Under the pieces are notes generated by a model. The model saw nothing but the letters and a program-made list of their open reading frames with translations. It ran no database searches and was not told where the DNA came from. A DNA stretch of 64,000 nt from Scylla paramamosain. Taxonomy: Eukaryota; Arthropoda; Malacostraca; Decapoda; Portunidae. Positions 1 through 36,512 of this stretch are shown one piece after another; position 1 is the stretch's first letter; every line of letters starts with the position of its first letter. Location: contig NC_087160.1 in the NCBI RefSeq assembly GCF_035594125.1, positions 28,011,932-28,075,931 on the forward strand, read 5' to 3'. The translations under genes and the position numbers were made by a program.

Positions 1-338
1 ACAATAGCAACAATAATAATAATGATAATTATAATAAAAAAAATAGTAGTAGCTATTGTAATAGTAGTCGTAGTAGTAGTAGTAGTAGTAGCAGCAGTAA
101 TAGTAATTCTACAGTGTTTACTAGCATTTTCGAAATACTGCTTTGCATAGAAAACAATGTGTGATTAATGTTAGTCTAACCCAATTTAATTCTTATATTT
201 ATTGTTCTAATTCCATTACTACTTCTACCACCACTACCACCACCATCAACACCAACACCACCACTACTACCGCCGCCGCCGCCGCCGCCTCCGCCGTCGC
301 AACCACCACCATTACTACCACCACCACTATCACTACAG
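1..338. repeat. Degenerate trinucleotide repeats (AAT/TAG, then CCA/CCG) in a dpr intron
   Basis: The first 110 bases are imperfect AAT and TAG triplets; 220-335 is a CCA/CCG/CTA triplet tract. Both lie in the intron before the first visible dpr exon, and the C-rich tract ends in the acceptor CTACAG at 333-338, so the repeat serves as the polypyrimidine tract. Thr/Ala-rich and Gly-rich open frames here are products of the triplets, not genes. Confidence 0.75.
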
Positions 339-1180
339 GAAACCAGGAAGGGGACGGAAGAGGTGGAGGTGAGCGTGTGGGAGGAGAAGCACTCCACGAT
401 CAGCAGCCTCACCCTGCGGGACGCCCAGGTGGACGACTCGGGCCTCTACACGTGCAGCCCCTCCAACGCCAAGCCCGCCTCCATCATGGTGCACGTGCTG
501 AGCGGTGTGTGGCCAATGGGGGATGGGTAGTGGACTGTAATCTTCCTGCATGGAGGGTGACTAGTCTTGTGGATAATATGATAGGGTAGATCTTCTGTAT
601 TATGTGCGTTAATATGCAAGATTAGATTGTGTGGTGATGTGACGAGTGTAGTGGAAGGTCTAGGGTGGGGCTCAAAGGGGTGGCGGTGTAATGGTGTAGT
701 AGAATGTGTATGATTTAGCTCGGGGTGTGGTGATGTAATGAGTGTAGCTGAAGGATGTGGCGATGAAATGGTTGCAGTGAAAGGTAGGATGTGGCTTTTG
801 GAATATGGTCATGTAATGGGCGTAGATGCGGAATGCAGGGAATGATTGTGATGGTGAAGAGTGCATGAATGGAGAGGAAGGTGTAGTATAGGGGTGTAGT
901 GGTGACCGACACTGGAGCTCAAGAATGGCAAGCTGTAAGTAGTGTAATCTCACGTGCGTCTTTGTTTCCAGGTGAACAGTCGGCGGCCATGCAGACAAGC
1001 GCGGCGTCACGGTGTGTGCTGTGCAGGGCGTCACGCACACCAACCCATGTCTACCCCACGCCCCTTCCATGCCTCTTACTACTGCTCGCTTCCTTCCTGC
1101 TGGGTGGCCGCCTACCGATGTTTGTCCTCTTTCTGCTCCCCGTCGTTACCCTCGGGGTCTTCATGCAGCTGGCGTCCTGA
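339..1180 (+). CDS. dpr: dpr-family Ig-domain cell-surface protein, last two coding exons (5' part outside window)
   Basis: Two exons are visible: 339-504 (acceptor ..CTACAG, donor GTGTGT at 505) and 972-1180 (acceptor TTTCCAG, stop TGA at 1178-1180). The junction splits a Gly codon in phase 1. The first exon encodes the end of an Ig domain with the canonical D-S-G-L-Y-T-C before the last strand, then C-S-P-S-N-A-K-P and V-H-V-L-S. The second begins G-E-Q-S-A-A-M-Q-T. The combination PSNA..VHVL(S/N)GE..AAMQ is the signature of the second Ig domain and linker of arthropod Dpr (defective proboscis extension response) proteins, which pair with DIP proteins in synaptic partner choice. The C-terminus has two hydrophobic leucine-rich stretches and stops almost at once, fitting a membrane or GPI anchor. 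The N-terminus and first Ig domain lie off the left edge. Family call firm; which paralogue is unknown. Confidence 0.88.
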
Positions 1181-3159
1181 GGGGCAGCGCGGGGAGCGGA
1201 GGTTCCCGTTGTGGCACCTCTTCCCCTCTAAGCGGCGCCAATCACCTCGTTGCTACGGCGCCATGAAATCAATCACTCAATCAACTTCACCGCTCATCGG
1301 CTGAAGCAGGAGCATGTGTGTTAGGAAGGAACTATAACATTCGTAGCGATGTTTAGGGTACATGGCGCAGCGATCGGTGGAACTTTGGCCCGTCATTTTG
1401 CCTTATCGCTGGGCCTCGCGTGCATCAGAAGTAATTCGCAGCCCACCGTGAATTGAGTGATGTGTAATGAGTATTGAGTGATTTGATGTTTCTTGCATCC
1501 TGAAAAGAGGAACAGAGTGCGGAGTGGGCGTCTTGTGCAAGTTGTAGCGGGATAAAGGTTGGCAGGGCGAGGTGCGGCGGTTTGCGGTGCCCTCATCTTT
1601 AAAGCAACATTGAAAATCATATGCAGAACACTACTTACAAATTAAGTCTCGCAAAACTCTTTTTTTTTTTTTTCACGCCATTTATAACATTCTGAGGCGC
1701 AGTGATGTGGTCTCTTAGAGTTACAGCAAGACGAGGGAAGGAGCTGCGTGCCTCCCTGCGGTGACTACGACTTGCAGGGCGACGTGTCAAGCAGCAGTGG
1801 CGGAGGGGCGTCCACTAACGGTGGTGTGGTGGCGGAGGGCGGATGGCAGATGGAGGTAGCTAAGGTGGAAGGAAAGGTTGGCAGCTTTGCAAGGCTGGTG
1901 GGGAAAAATCATAAAAAAAAAAGTAAGGACAGCTTTAGTGCGGCTGATGAAAATTATGGCAGGCTGAAGTTGGTAAACCGCTATTTTTTTCGTAAACAGA
2001 GAGTGGCCTTCAGAGAGTGATGTTCCCGCTTTGGTAATGGATACTGTGTATTATGATAAGACACTTAAGGGAACTTTGTGTAGAGACTTAGCAGTGTTGT
2101 GTGTATCCCAGACACCTGTGTACTCCTGGGCGTCGCCTGTGTGCTGCGTAGCACGGCATGCAGCAGATGCTGTGTCACTACTGCAGTGGGAGACCATCCA
2201 CACCTCTGGTGAGACAGTTGTACATGTACTGTATGCAAAACGAGTCCCCGCGATGCTGCACCTATGACGGGATGGCAGAAGAGACCTTGCAGTAGTGCGT
2301 GCTCGTATAGTCACACTGAGGAAAGTGAACCCACGTCAGGGTTCCTCTTCCGTGATTTCCGAGATCGTTGTTTACACACTCTGAATGGTTTTTGTGTTCA
2401 TTTGTGGTGGTGAAGTTGTTCACTCACTTTATACTACTTGGTAATTTTGTATCTGCATGTGTTTGTGATACACGCCAATGTGTGGGTGGAGCGTGCTGCT
2501 GACGACCGCGATGAAGAACGAGTGGACGAAAGCGTGTCCTACCCAAGTGTTGAGCTCCTGTCAGCTAATCAAACATGAAACAGTGCCTCTCTTGAGCTCT
2601 CAAGTTTTTATAACCTCTCCAATTCATATGTTCCACATTGAGTGGACCTATCTCATATTCCTTGAGTCCTTTTGCAATCCTTCATTTTCCTTGCAGGGAT
2701 TAAACTGATCTTCTACGAGGCCGCAGATCTCCATTGCTTGTGTTGATCTGTCAAAACTCTCGTTTCTCAGTATTCTTTGTTGATCTTCAAGCTAACTCTT
2801 CAGATTTAAAGTTTCTCGGGACAGGAGGCGTGTGAAGGTTGTTGAAATAACTGACAAATAATCATTATAAGTGGACCAACACCCATGACGGGATAAACAC
2901 ACATTGTACTCCCGCCCATCGACAGTCACGCGTAGACCATGAAAAACAACACAAACCCACGAGTATTAGGTAAGCTCTGCAAACTTTTCATAGAAGTCCG
3001 TAAACAAGCTCCCTCATTTCATCGTCGTCATATTATGACATTTTTATTGCGGTGACAAAACATCAGTTGGTCAGTGAATCACTGAATCTCTCGTCTCCTT
3101 ATCGACCCACGTTACTAGCTCAGTTGCTGAACGTGCAAGTCCTATTCCTGCACTACATT

Positions 3160-3161
<2 letters not shown>

Positions 3162-3231
<70 letters not shown>
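3162..3231. repeat. (GT)n microsatellite
   Basis: About 35 uninterrupted GT units, giving spurious Cys-Val open frames. Confidence 0.97.
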
Positions 3232-3234
<3 letters not shown>

Positions 3235-3629
3235 AGCACATTACAGGGAAGAGAATGTAGAGGATTGTCTAGTCGCTGGGCGGGGATATGACGCCGTATT
3301 CATCGTAAAATATATTCACATATACGTAGAAGAGAGGTGAGAGTGAGACCACCATGTGTCTTCTCTTAAACGAATTACGCTAGTTCCTACTTTGGTGCGG
3401 TCTCTTAATTGACGGGTGAGATGGAAAGGCACGACCTACAGTGATCCATTCTCTTCATTTATCAATTCGTTACTGTGCCTGACCCATATCAATTTTTATA
3501 AATTAATTTGTAAAGATTTCAGTCAGTATCATTGCCGGGGTGGTGTGTGTTGTGAAGTTACCCATGCTGTGAGCCTCTCGAGGGCTGTAATTATAACTTT
3601 TAAACAGTTGTTTTTACTGTACTTCTCCC

Positions 3630-3631
<2 letters not shown>

Positions 3632-3697
<66 letters not shown>
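3632..3697. repeat. (GA)n microsatellite
   Basis: About 33 uninterrupted GA units; the Arg-Glu and Leu-Ser open frames over it are artefacts. Confidence 0.97.
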
Positions 3698-3698
<1 letters not shown>

Positions 3699-5062
3699 CG
3701 TCAAGGATTATTGAAAGAATAGCAAAACAAATCATGAAAAAAGCTAGCTTTTTTCATATGTATAAAAATGAGGACAGAAATAACGAACAGAATTGCAAAT
3801 GTTGTTTAGGCGCACTTTTAGCTAATATGAGTAAGATGGCGCATGCGTAATCAGTACTACTTAGCAAGTTCCATAGGCACAAAGAGAAAGTGCCAGGCAG
3901 GACCATTAGGGAGTGATTGGAGTGTTCGTCTGTTCATATTTGCATAAATTTTCTTGACTGTCTAGGTAAGTGATGTATCTTACTTCTAGAAAATATACTG
4001 TAAAATTATGGTTTAAACAGGTTTTGATTTCTCCACATTCTGAACTTTGGACACGTATCCCTTATATCTCAAGACTGTTTGATAAAAATTTTTTTTATTT
4101 ATATCACTGAAAAAATATATCCTTTTTTATTAATTAATAAGATTTGACTTGATTTTGTGACAATGCTTACAGATGTATTAAATAAACTTTACAGCCGTTA
4201 CCCTACAGTGTTGTCAACTATCTTGTGATACCTGGTGCTGACGGGGCTTCACATTACCACGTATTTCCTGACTTTTCGGTGAGATACTATCTTTTCCTCC
4301 TCCAAACACGAGTGCCAGTGTATTGTGATGGTGGCCAGGATGTGGGGCTGTGTGTGGGCGGCGTGTTGGTATGAGTGGGCGTGTTGAGGACAAGGGGGCG
4401 GAAGCGTGAGGTGAGAGATGGAGGGCGTAACAAGATACTTTCATCACTATCATTGTAATTGACTGTGCAATCTGCCTCTCCCTAGTTGCCGTAAATGGTA
4501 AATGAGCCACGACTGATTTTTAAACTATTGAGTCGCCCGGAGCCAAAAGTGACTTAAGCGCCGGAAACCAAAAGCAGAAAAAAAAGTAATCAAAGATTTG
4601 CAACATTCAGAATGCAATTGTCTCCTCCATGAACTGAGATAGGAAGTTGGATCTGGAATAAATACGTTGAAAAATGCTGGATGTTTTCCCCCTTTAACCA
4701 GATTTCCTTCCCTGGAAAAGTAGCCACATAATGGTATCGCACCACATGCCTTGGCGCAGCACACAGTTATAAAACCTGGAGTTGCTTCAAGTACAATCCA
4801 GTTCGACAATCAAGAAGTCAAAAGAAAAAGATTGAGGTCCACAACCTTTCTCCGGTCTTATTACTGATCTATTCCATTCTTTCATGTATATATCTTTAGA
4901 TACACCTAAAATGTAAATATAAGATGGGGGAGAAGTGCCCCCGCCCTTAAGGGTTGTGGTGGCCCAGGGATTAGGTTGCTTATGTTAAAGGAAAATATGG
5001 AGATAACCTTAGCCTCTTCTGAGATTAATACTTACATATCAGATAGAATTAAGGTTGTAGAA

Positions 5063-8000
5063 CAGTGGTTCCCAAACTTTTTCCGGTCGTTACCCACTTT
5101 TCATACATGATCCTTGTCCATGCCCCCCCTCCCTCACAACCATAACCCGTGACTACCATGACTGTCTACAGTCCTACACTCATTAGGTCCATATAAAAAC
5201 CACTCTAGCAAATCCTGTAATTTTATTGATTCCATTTGTTATTTTTTCTTTTGTTAATTATTAATAAAGAAATTTGTATTTTGTCTTTGCTGAATCTCAT
5301 ATAATTATTGAAATGGTACTAAAGAAGTAATATAATGCTCATTAAAAAATTCATACGTAGAGTAATTAAAAATTGCATTATTGTGAAATGCTGTTTCAGC
5401 AATAAGCAAAAAAAAAAAAAAAAAGAAACAAACAAAGAAATTCCACTGGATTGAAAAAGTGTATTAATCCCACGCAATGTGATCTGATCTTTGAATCTTA
5501 CAAATCTGATAACTTTGTAATTCTGAAATAAAATGCTGTCATAGGGAGTCATAATTAACTGCCACAACCATGGCCTTCAGTGGCCACACACCCACCTCCT
5601 CCCAGACTGTTTGTTTCTGAACGTTCATGCCTGGTTCATGATTCCTTCACTTTTGAATCCCCATTCCACTCAGTGTGAAGGGTGATGTTGCAGATTATCA
5701 ACAAGCTTCTTGATTCTTGGTTTTGTTTCACTTAAAGCACACCGTAGGTCATGCTTCACTTCAAGTCTGTTGTGATATTTCGTTTTAATGTGGAGTAGTT
5801 GAGAGAATGTAGCCTCACAGGTATAAGTTGATGAAAATGGTAGGAGGTGGCGAAAAGCTAAGTCACATAAGTTTGGGTATGAAGCTGCCATTGATGACCA
5901 AAATACTGTGAGAGATTCAGTTTCAAACTTCATCTTAGCTCCTGAATCCTCCTGAAGTGTCAACAGCTCAGTTTGGCCATCATCATTGTCACCAGGAATG
6001 CATGTCACTGGAGCAGTGAAGGGGGCCCTTACTAGCCGAAAAGTTAGGCTTTGGATATCTGGGAAGTATCTTTTAAATTCCCCTTCCAAGGCCTCAAGAT
6101 GTTGGGTAATCAAGTTCTGCATAGCAGCATCACACTCCTCTACAATTTCTGACACTGTCTCCAGCATTGCCAAGTTTCCCATTCCAACTTTGCGCCTCCA
6201 ATTCTCCATCTTACGAATGAAAGCTTTGATTTTGTCCACAAAATCGATTATCAAGCTTCCTTTCCCTTGGAGTTCCAGGTTCAGTGTGTTCAACTGTTTA
6301 AATATGTCAACAAGATAGGCTAGCCATATTTCGAAGCTATCTGCTGACCATGCTGACAGCAAATCTTGCTTGTTCTGTATTCTGAGAAAGAGGCTGATCT
6401 CTTCTCTGAGCTCAAATACACACTGAACTACATTTCCTTTTGATAGCCAGCGAACTGCTGTATGAAATAGGAGGGTCTCATGAGCTGCATCCATATCTCG
6501 GCAGAGTCTCTTGAAAAGGCGTGTGTTAAGAGCACTACCTTTTACAAAGTTAACTGCCTTTATAATTGTATTCAGAGTGTCCTGTAATTCTGAGGGTAGC
6601 GTTTTTGATGCAAGAGCTTGCCTGTGGATCATGTAGTGAAGAGGGATAGCATTTGGTGCTTTTCGTATAACTCTTGTAACAAAACCTGACTGAACCCAAC
6701 ATGGCTGGAGCCCCGTCCGTGCATATCCCACAGAGATTGCCCCAGTCAAGACCGTCAGATTCAAAGAATTCTGTAAGTTTCTGCATTACATCTTCACCTT
6801 TTGTAGATTGTTCAAGAGGCTCACAAAACAAGAATTCCTCCTTCAGATCCTCATCATGAACATACCTTACAAAAGCCAGGAGCTGTGAGCAGGACTGGAC
6901 GTCAGTGGACTCATCGAGTTGAATACTGAATAATCCACCTCTTTTAATTTCCTGTATCACCTGCTCTTTGATGTCATCAGATATTTGGGAGATTTGGCGT
7001 TGCACTTTATTATTTGAGAGTGAAATAGCATTCAGCTTTTCAGCACTTTTCTCACCCAAAACAAGCTTTACCATTGTTTTGGCACATGGCAAAATTAATT
7101 CCTCCTCAATTGTGTGAGGCTTCTTTTTCTTTGCTATTTCAAGGGATACAAGAAATGATGCCTCCACTACGGCAGCATTTTGTTGGTGAAAGGAACCACT
7201 GGCATCAAGTTGCTGTCTCTTCATGTTCAGTTCTTGTCGACTAAAGAAGGGACGATCTTTGCCAACATGTTGAGGATGCTTGGTTTCCAGATGTAATCTA
7301 AGCTTACTGGGCCTTAGTGATTCAGCTGTGAGTATTTTGTGACAAATCACACACTGAGGCTTCACTACACCTTTATCAGTGATGCTTGTAAATCCAAAAT
7401 CCAGATAGTTGTCATCATAGTTGCGTTTCTTATTGGAAGCCATCACTGTACCTGCAAAGCACAAACAAAAAACTGCTATTTCTAACACCGCTAACATATG
7501 TCATCACCCATGATTAGAATAATAAAATGGCAAATATGAGGTTGAAAGGAAGTTAGATTTTACTTTACAAAAAAGTTATAGAATGTACATAGATACAGCA
7601 GATATTATTTACCTTCTTAATATACTTCATTATGCAGGGCTTACTTACCATTAAAGTGGTATTGATGTTGGCTTAAGTTCATATAATGCTGAAGTATTCA
7701 CAGGTGGGATGAAACTGATTATATGGGGAGGCACACACGGTGATCAATGTTGCAACTGTGATTGTCTGGTTAACTGAATAATATGAACATCCTTGCTGAT
7801 ACGTAAGATTCAAGACCAGGTTATCATACAGAATACACAGCTTAGGAAGCCTTAGATTAGAATTATGTTGAGTTAAAATTATCTTGCTTCCCTAATACAT
7901 CCTCATGTCTTGTTTTATGTCAAGAACACAGAATCAGATTTAAAAAAAAAAAAAAAGGGACGTATTACTCATGTGTCTGGCAGCAAGGCATTGCACAAAC

Positions 8001-8147
8001 CTGTACTGAACCTGTAAGTTCCCTCCACCGGCTACCTACCTGCTAAACTCCTTTGGTTTTATTTTATGCATAGCCTCAGATTATGGCCCCCTACATTCTG
8101 CTATATGGCCCCCCAGGGGGCCATGGCCCCCAGTTTGGGAACCACTG
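5063..8147 (-). mobile_element. hAT DNA transposon with ZBED5-like transposase, full ends and 8-bp target duplication
   Basis: The left end starts CAGTGGTTCCCAAACT at 5063-5078 and the right end is its exact reverse complement, finishing at 8147. The 8 bases before it (5055-5062) and after it (8148-8155) are both TTGTAGAA, a perfect 8-bp target site duplication as expected for hAT elements. The element is about 3.1 kb and carries one transposase gene on the minus strand. The part upstream of the coding region, 7444-8147, has no other gene. The intact duplication and TIRs indicate a complete, not very old insertion. It lies only a few hundred bases upstream of the probable first exon of the SFT2D2-like gene. 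Confidence 0.93.
5670..7443 (-). pseudogene. ZBED5/SCAND3-like hAT transposase, one frameshift
   Basis: Starts at ATG 7443-7441 (M-A-S-N-K-K), just downstream of a good acceptor (TTTGCAG) that implies a 5' UTR intron. A BED-like zinc finger comes first (C-V-I-C .. H-L-E-T-K-H), then a hAT catalytic core with L-D-E-S-T-D and C-T-D-G-A-P-A-M, an S-x-x-R/K-W-L-S segment and a C-terminal dimerisation region with S-S-T-Y-T-C-E and a D-L-R-C-A-L-S end. The frame breaks just after A-P-A-M-L-G-S, around 6685-6698, and resumes in another frame to the stop at 5670; 1774 nt is one base over a multiple of three, so a single indel explains it. The usual Cys of the L-H-C-x-I-H-R motif reads Tyr here, a second possible lesion. 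Length of about 590 aa is normal for the family. Confidence 0.9.
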
Positions 8148-8279
8148 TTGTAGAATATCATGCAGTGTATATCAACTTCCAGAAACTTGTTAAAGTAAAA
8201 AAAAAAAAAAAAAAGTAAAAGGTTAATGAACTGACGCATCCCCATGTGACACCCTCCCCTTCTAAGTGCTTGAGAGTCA

Positions 8280-8373
8280 CTGCTGGCTGCCTGGCTTGGT
8301 GCCAGAGCTGTGCAGGGCAGTGCGGAGTTGACCATTACGAGTCATTCCACCGTTACGGTCGTTTCACTCGGAG
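8280..8373 (+). other. Possible untranslated first exon of the SFT2D2-like gene
   Basis: A short GC-richer stretch ends in a strong donor, GGAG|GTAACT at 8374. The next suitable acceptor on this strand is CTCACAG at 9455-9461, 47 bases before the SFT2D2 start codon. This would give a 5' UTR exon spliced to coding exon 1. It is inferred only from splice signals and base composition; the left boundary is a guess and no core promoter motif is convincing. Confidence 0.25.
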
Positions 8374-9269
8374 GTAACTTATGGGTGTACTCTTACCTAT
8401 ATCTCGAGAAGTTATGTAGTTAGCGTGATATGATTTTTACCAAGATAGTACTAATGGCCAAAGAAGATAATGAGACTATCCAGAACATTCTGTCTTTATT
8501 GGTGTTCTTGCTGTTAATTGTTAAAGAAGACATGGTCGTTTCACAAATGCAACTCGGACTTTCACTTAATGTTATACATGTGCAAAGATGACATGTTATA
8601 CATGTGAAGATGACAAAGGGAGTGGATGGAGAGTGTGAAGAGAATATCAGGTGCATTAAAGATGTTTGTCAAATGGTTATTACAGATAAGTGAATAGTTG
8701 AGTCAGTCATCTGACAGATACAGATAACCTGTCCTGCTAGTCAAAATCTCCACTAGCACAAATTAGATGTGTTATGTATGCACATACATAGGTACTGTAT
8801 AGGTTTTATGGTGGATTACTGAGAAAGGTAGTATTGGATTTAGTGGGAAATACAAATGAAACTTTCTAAGTTTGAAAACTTGAAGCATTCATGACATGTT
8901 CTCTGAAGTAATCGTCAATAAGATAGATAAATAAAAAGTTGTGCTTTTATGTTATATATTTAAAGAAAAATGTAGGATTTGAAGACTTTATGATAAGATT
9001 TAAAGTTTGAAAAGCTGTTAATGAATGTTTACATGCACTATGCTATCATCAACACCACTTACCAAAAGTGGAGATAAGTTATCACCCAGAAAATGGTGGC
9101 TGTGATAAGGTTGTCAGTTATGGGAGAAAGCCAGCATTACTTGTGTGGATAGTGTTACCTAACAGAAATGGGTGAGGATAATGTTTGAGTGAAAACCTCA
9201 GCACAACTCATTTCCATGTCTATATATTTGTGCCTAATGAAGTAGCTGTGAACTGACGACTGAAGATTA

Positions 9270-9336
<67 letters not shown>

Positions 9337-9461
9337 TATCTACATGAATTTAGTGATGATAGCACAAATAGGTGGAGAGAAAGAAAGATATTAGTCTTGT
9401 GTTAATTATACATTCCAAGAAACAAGGAGAAAAATGCCAGCAAAGTTCTCTCCTCTCACAG
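8374..9461. other. AT-rich non-coding stretch (possible 5' UTR intron of SFT2D2-like gene)
   Basis: No coding exon or recognised repeat apart from an interrupted GT microsatellite at 9271-9337. Confidence 0.4.
9271..9337. repeat. (GT)n microsatellite, interrupted
   Basis: GT units with two small interruptions, upstream of SFT2D2 exon 1. Confidence 0.95.
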
Positions 9462-9508
9462 GAAAAGAGACCAAGACTCCTGCTGGCCAGTCTCAGCCCA
9501 GCTCTGCC
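9462..9508 (+). other. 5' UTR part of SFT2D2 coding exon 1
   Basis: Follows a CTCTCACAG acceptor and leads into ATG at 9509. The start is set by homology (MDKL..LSG) and no upstream in-frame ATG is needed. Confidence 0.45.
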
Positions 9509-31571
<22,063 letters not shown>

Positions 31572-32920
31572 TCCTTGGCCCATGATCAAGTCCTTCCATG
31601 TGTCCTGCTGTGCCTTGCATATGATACGTGAGTTGTCAGTGTTACGTAATTAAGCTGAGTTTTTGTATTTATTGTATCTCACCCCAATATGTGAAATCAT
31701 AGTTTATACATTTTTATGTTTGTGAAGATTGGTGTTGATGATTTTGACCGAGAAAGCATCTGAATACAAAAGGCCTGTGGCTCCTGCAGAAATCATGTTA
31801 ATTCAAGATGTGTCAGTTGATATTCTTTTGTGTTTTGTAAATATATAGAGCAATGACCACATAGAGGAAATTGAAGCTTTTAAGTTCCATGTGGTATATC
31901 ACTGGAAATGTTTCTTTAATTGAAACATTTTCAAACATTTCATCTTAAGAATGCTGGATACACTGGATTTCCATCTTCCAAACTGTCACACATATCGAGG
32001 AACAGATGTAGCTGGATATTACACTTGAAGGACAGCTTTAGTGTACTTGAGACCACTGCAGTGATAAACTGTTTCAGACATTAATATTCTTTGTGTTAGA
32101 TGTTTATCACTCAAAGAGCTTATTCCCATTAAATACTTTCCATGAGTGAAGACATTGGTTAACCCATCCATTATTTCATCAGATGAGGCTTGGCTTTTGC
32201 ACTGAAACCAAGGGCTTTGACCAAATTGTAAAGCCTGCAGAAGTTGGGGGCCTCGTGAGAAGTCACAAATGTTAGTAGCCTTAAGAGCATTCTGTTGTAT
32301 TGTGACTAGAAATATTGAGCTTTGATGGTATTATTTGTGCCTTCCATTTTTATATGTCTACATTCCCATATAGTCTCACCAATCTACACAAATATTTTTA
32401 TATACTGGTAACATAGTGTGCATATTATTAAGAGATGGATGGCAACATGTGAAACTGCTCTCCACTGTATAATTTTTTTTAATAATTTAATGTTTGCTCT
32501 TACTGTTGAAGATATATAAATATAGATTTTTGTATACTTTTGGTAATATTGTTTCCAAAATGCTCATTACACATATAAGTCTTGTTTGTGTGTAGATGTG
32601 GTACAACCTACACCTTAGAAAGAAGCATCTCATACTGAAAGTAATCCACTGAAACAAAACTTGAGTTGAATCTCCAAGTGTTTTGAGACTAAACTGTATT
32701 TTTAAACACTGTCTTAGCTGTGTTGATAAACTTCATATTTATTATGCAGCAGCATACAAGTATAATTATCAATAGTTTTGTGTATTTGGAGTGCTCAAGA
32801 GGTGCAATAATTGTTCATAATAATGCAGAAAGTGGAAGAAAGTAGAATATCTTCTGCTGTGGCTGTCCCCTTGCGAGATGGTCCCAGAGGGAATAAAGTG
32901 TCAAAGAAGAAGTGAAATGG
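31572..32920 (+). other. SFT2D2 3' UTR (probable)
   Basis: AT-rich non-coding sequence after the stop at 31569-31571. A canonical AATAAA at 32892-32897 is a good candidate poly-A signal, but several AT-rich alternatives exist both earlier and later, so the end is not fixed. Confidence 0.5.
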
Positions 32921-33460
32921 AAAATTTATGCATCAGTTGATCAAAGCAGACTTTAGTTTAAACTAGTGTTGATTATAGTTATGTACATGTAATCTTCATT
33001 TTATTCATATATCTTCACTTATCAATGTTGTCAAAGTATTACCAGAAAATAATATATCATGAATGGAGACTTTTATCATGGTCATCCTGCCCCCTTCGGG
33101 AAGTTCTCAGGAAGAGAAATCAGACATATGTCTGACATATGTCTTCAGATGCATATCAACCTGGGCTAATACCTGAATGAAAAGCAGAATGCAGGAATCC
33201 TGTTTGAGTGCAAAGGAAATATTACTGAAGTAAACTGACTTACCTGGTGAAATGAGCCATAAGTTTATGTCCACATTTTCCAAATAATTATTCCAATTCA
33301 CTTATACTGCTGCCTGGCTAGTTTCAGTAATCAAGGAACACTAGCAGTGAACTCAAATGTTTTGGAGAAATGGAATAGGATTGATACCTCAGATGGAATC
33401 TTCCTCTGGTAGAAACAGGTAAGGTTTTATTAGTTGATGCACTAATGTGTATGCATGTGC

Positions 33461-35660
<2,200 letters not shown>

Positions 35661-36498
35661 TGGTAAATTTCTCAAAATCAATTGGTCAACAGTAAATTGG
35701 TCACAACCAATTGCTTGAAAAACAATTTCTCGAACTATCAATTGCTTGAAAATAGTGGTTTAAGTAAGAATATCCAAAAATAAGATAAAAAAGTACAACT
35801 TTATTATTGTTGATTGGACAGTTAAAATCAAGAACGGGTACTTTTCTTTCATACAACAGCTCTTAAATATTCTTCTACATTGTTTGTTTCATCATAGTCT
35901 AAAATAAGAATGGGTACATTTTTATTATTTTTGTTGTTCTTTATATTTAAAAAAATGTATTATTGCCAATATATTAGTATGAAATATTGTATGCAACACT
36001 CCTTAAATATTCTTGTACATTGTTTGTTTTATCATAGTTTAATACAACATTCTTTAATTGCTTTTTGCAAATCCAGAAAATGTACAATATCAACAATAGA
36101 CAATCCAGTGACAAGTATTAAAAATTAAGGGAAGACTGTAAGGCAAGTCTAATAACAATAAATAAGGTTGCTATAAGAAAAAAGGGAGAACCACACGTAC
36201 AGAGAGTAGCCCTGCCACCATGTGGTAAGTCAGCCCAGAGAGAAAGCTCTAGAAGACTGGCTGCTAAGGTAAGTGTTGTGGCTCCAAATAACCTGCTACA
36301 TTGATGTGTCGTTAGATGGCGCAGGCACAGTGCTCGGCTGACTTGGTGTTTCAAGCTTCAAACTGCTACAGTATTCAACCGTTAAATAATTGATTTTGAG
36401 CAATTTACTGTCAAGCAATTGATACTCTGAGAAACTATTTTTTGAGCAGTTGGTTTCAAGCAATTTACTTTTGAGCAATTGATTTTGAGAAATTTACC
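35661..36498. mobile_element. Inverted-repeat DNA element with arrays of CAATTGCTTGA-like motifs at both ends
   Basis: About 100 bases at each end are inverted copies. The left end begins GGTAAATTTCTCAAAATCAA at about 35662; the right end finishes TTGATTTTGAGAAATTTACC near 36498. Within each end a short motif, CAATTGCTTGAAA and variants (AATTGCTCAAAA), is repeated several times. The roughly 640-bp middle has no transposase. Long ends with subterminal motif arrays suggest a non-autonomous DNA transposon; superfamily unknown and no clear target duplication. Confidence 0.72.
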
Positions 36499-36512
36499 TA
36501 CTATATTCACAC

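Larger units (their letters stand above)
1181..5054. other. Intergenic stretch between dpr and the first hAT element
   Basis: Probable dpr 3' UTR followed by intergenic DNA. It contains a GT microsatellite (3162-3231) and a GA microsatellite (3632-3697). I see no spliced gene, protein family or RNA gene. The open frames at 1748-2020 and 4525-4809 (reverse) are short and unmatched to any family I know. A run of CAATCA-like units near 1266-1285 resembles the tail of the LINE fragment at 48.4 kb but is too short to call. Confidence 0.5.

Noticed and set aside
143..589. 148-aa open frame over the dpr exon
   Set aside because: It runs in a different frame from the Ig-domain text; the real coding exon is 339-504 in the +3 frame.
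1748..2020. 90-aa Gly/Ser/Lys-containing open frame
   Set aside because: No family resemblance, no splice support and a low-complexity start; not enough to call a gene.
4525..4809. 94-aa Cys-containing reverse open frame (possible THAP-like start)
   Set aside because: The Cys spacing does not fit THAP or another zinc finger I know, and there is no flanking transposon structure. It could be a remnant; searching it against other decapod genomes would decide.
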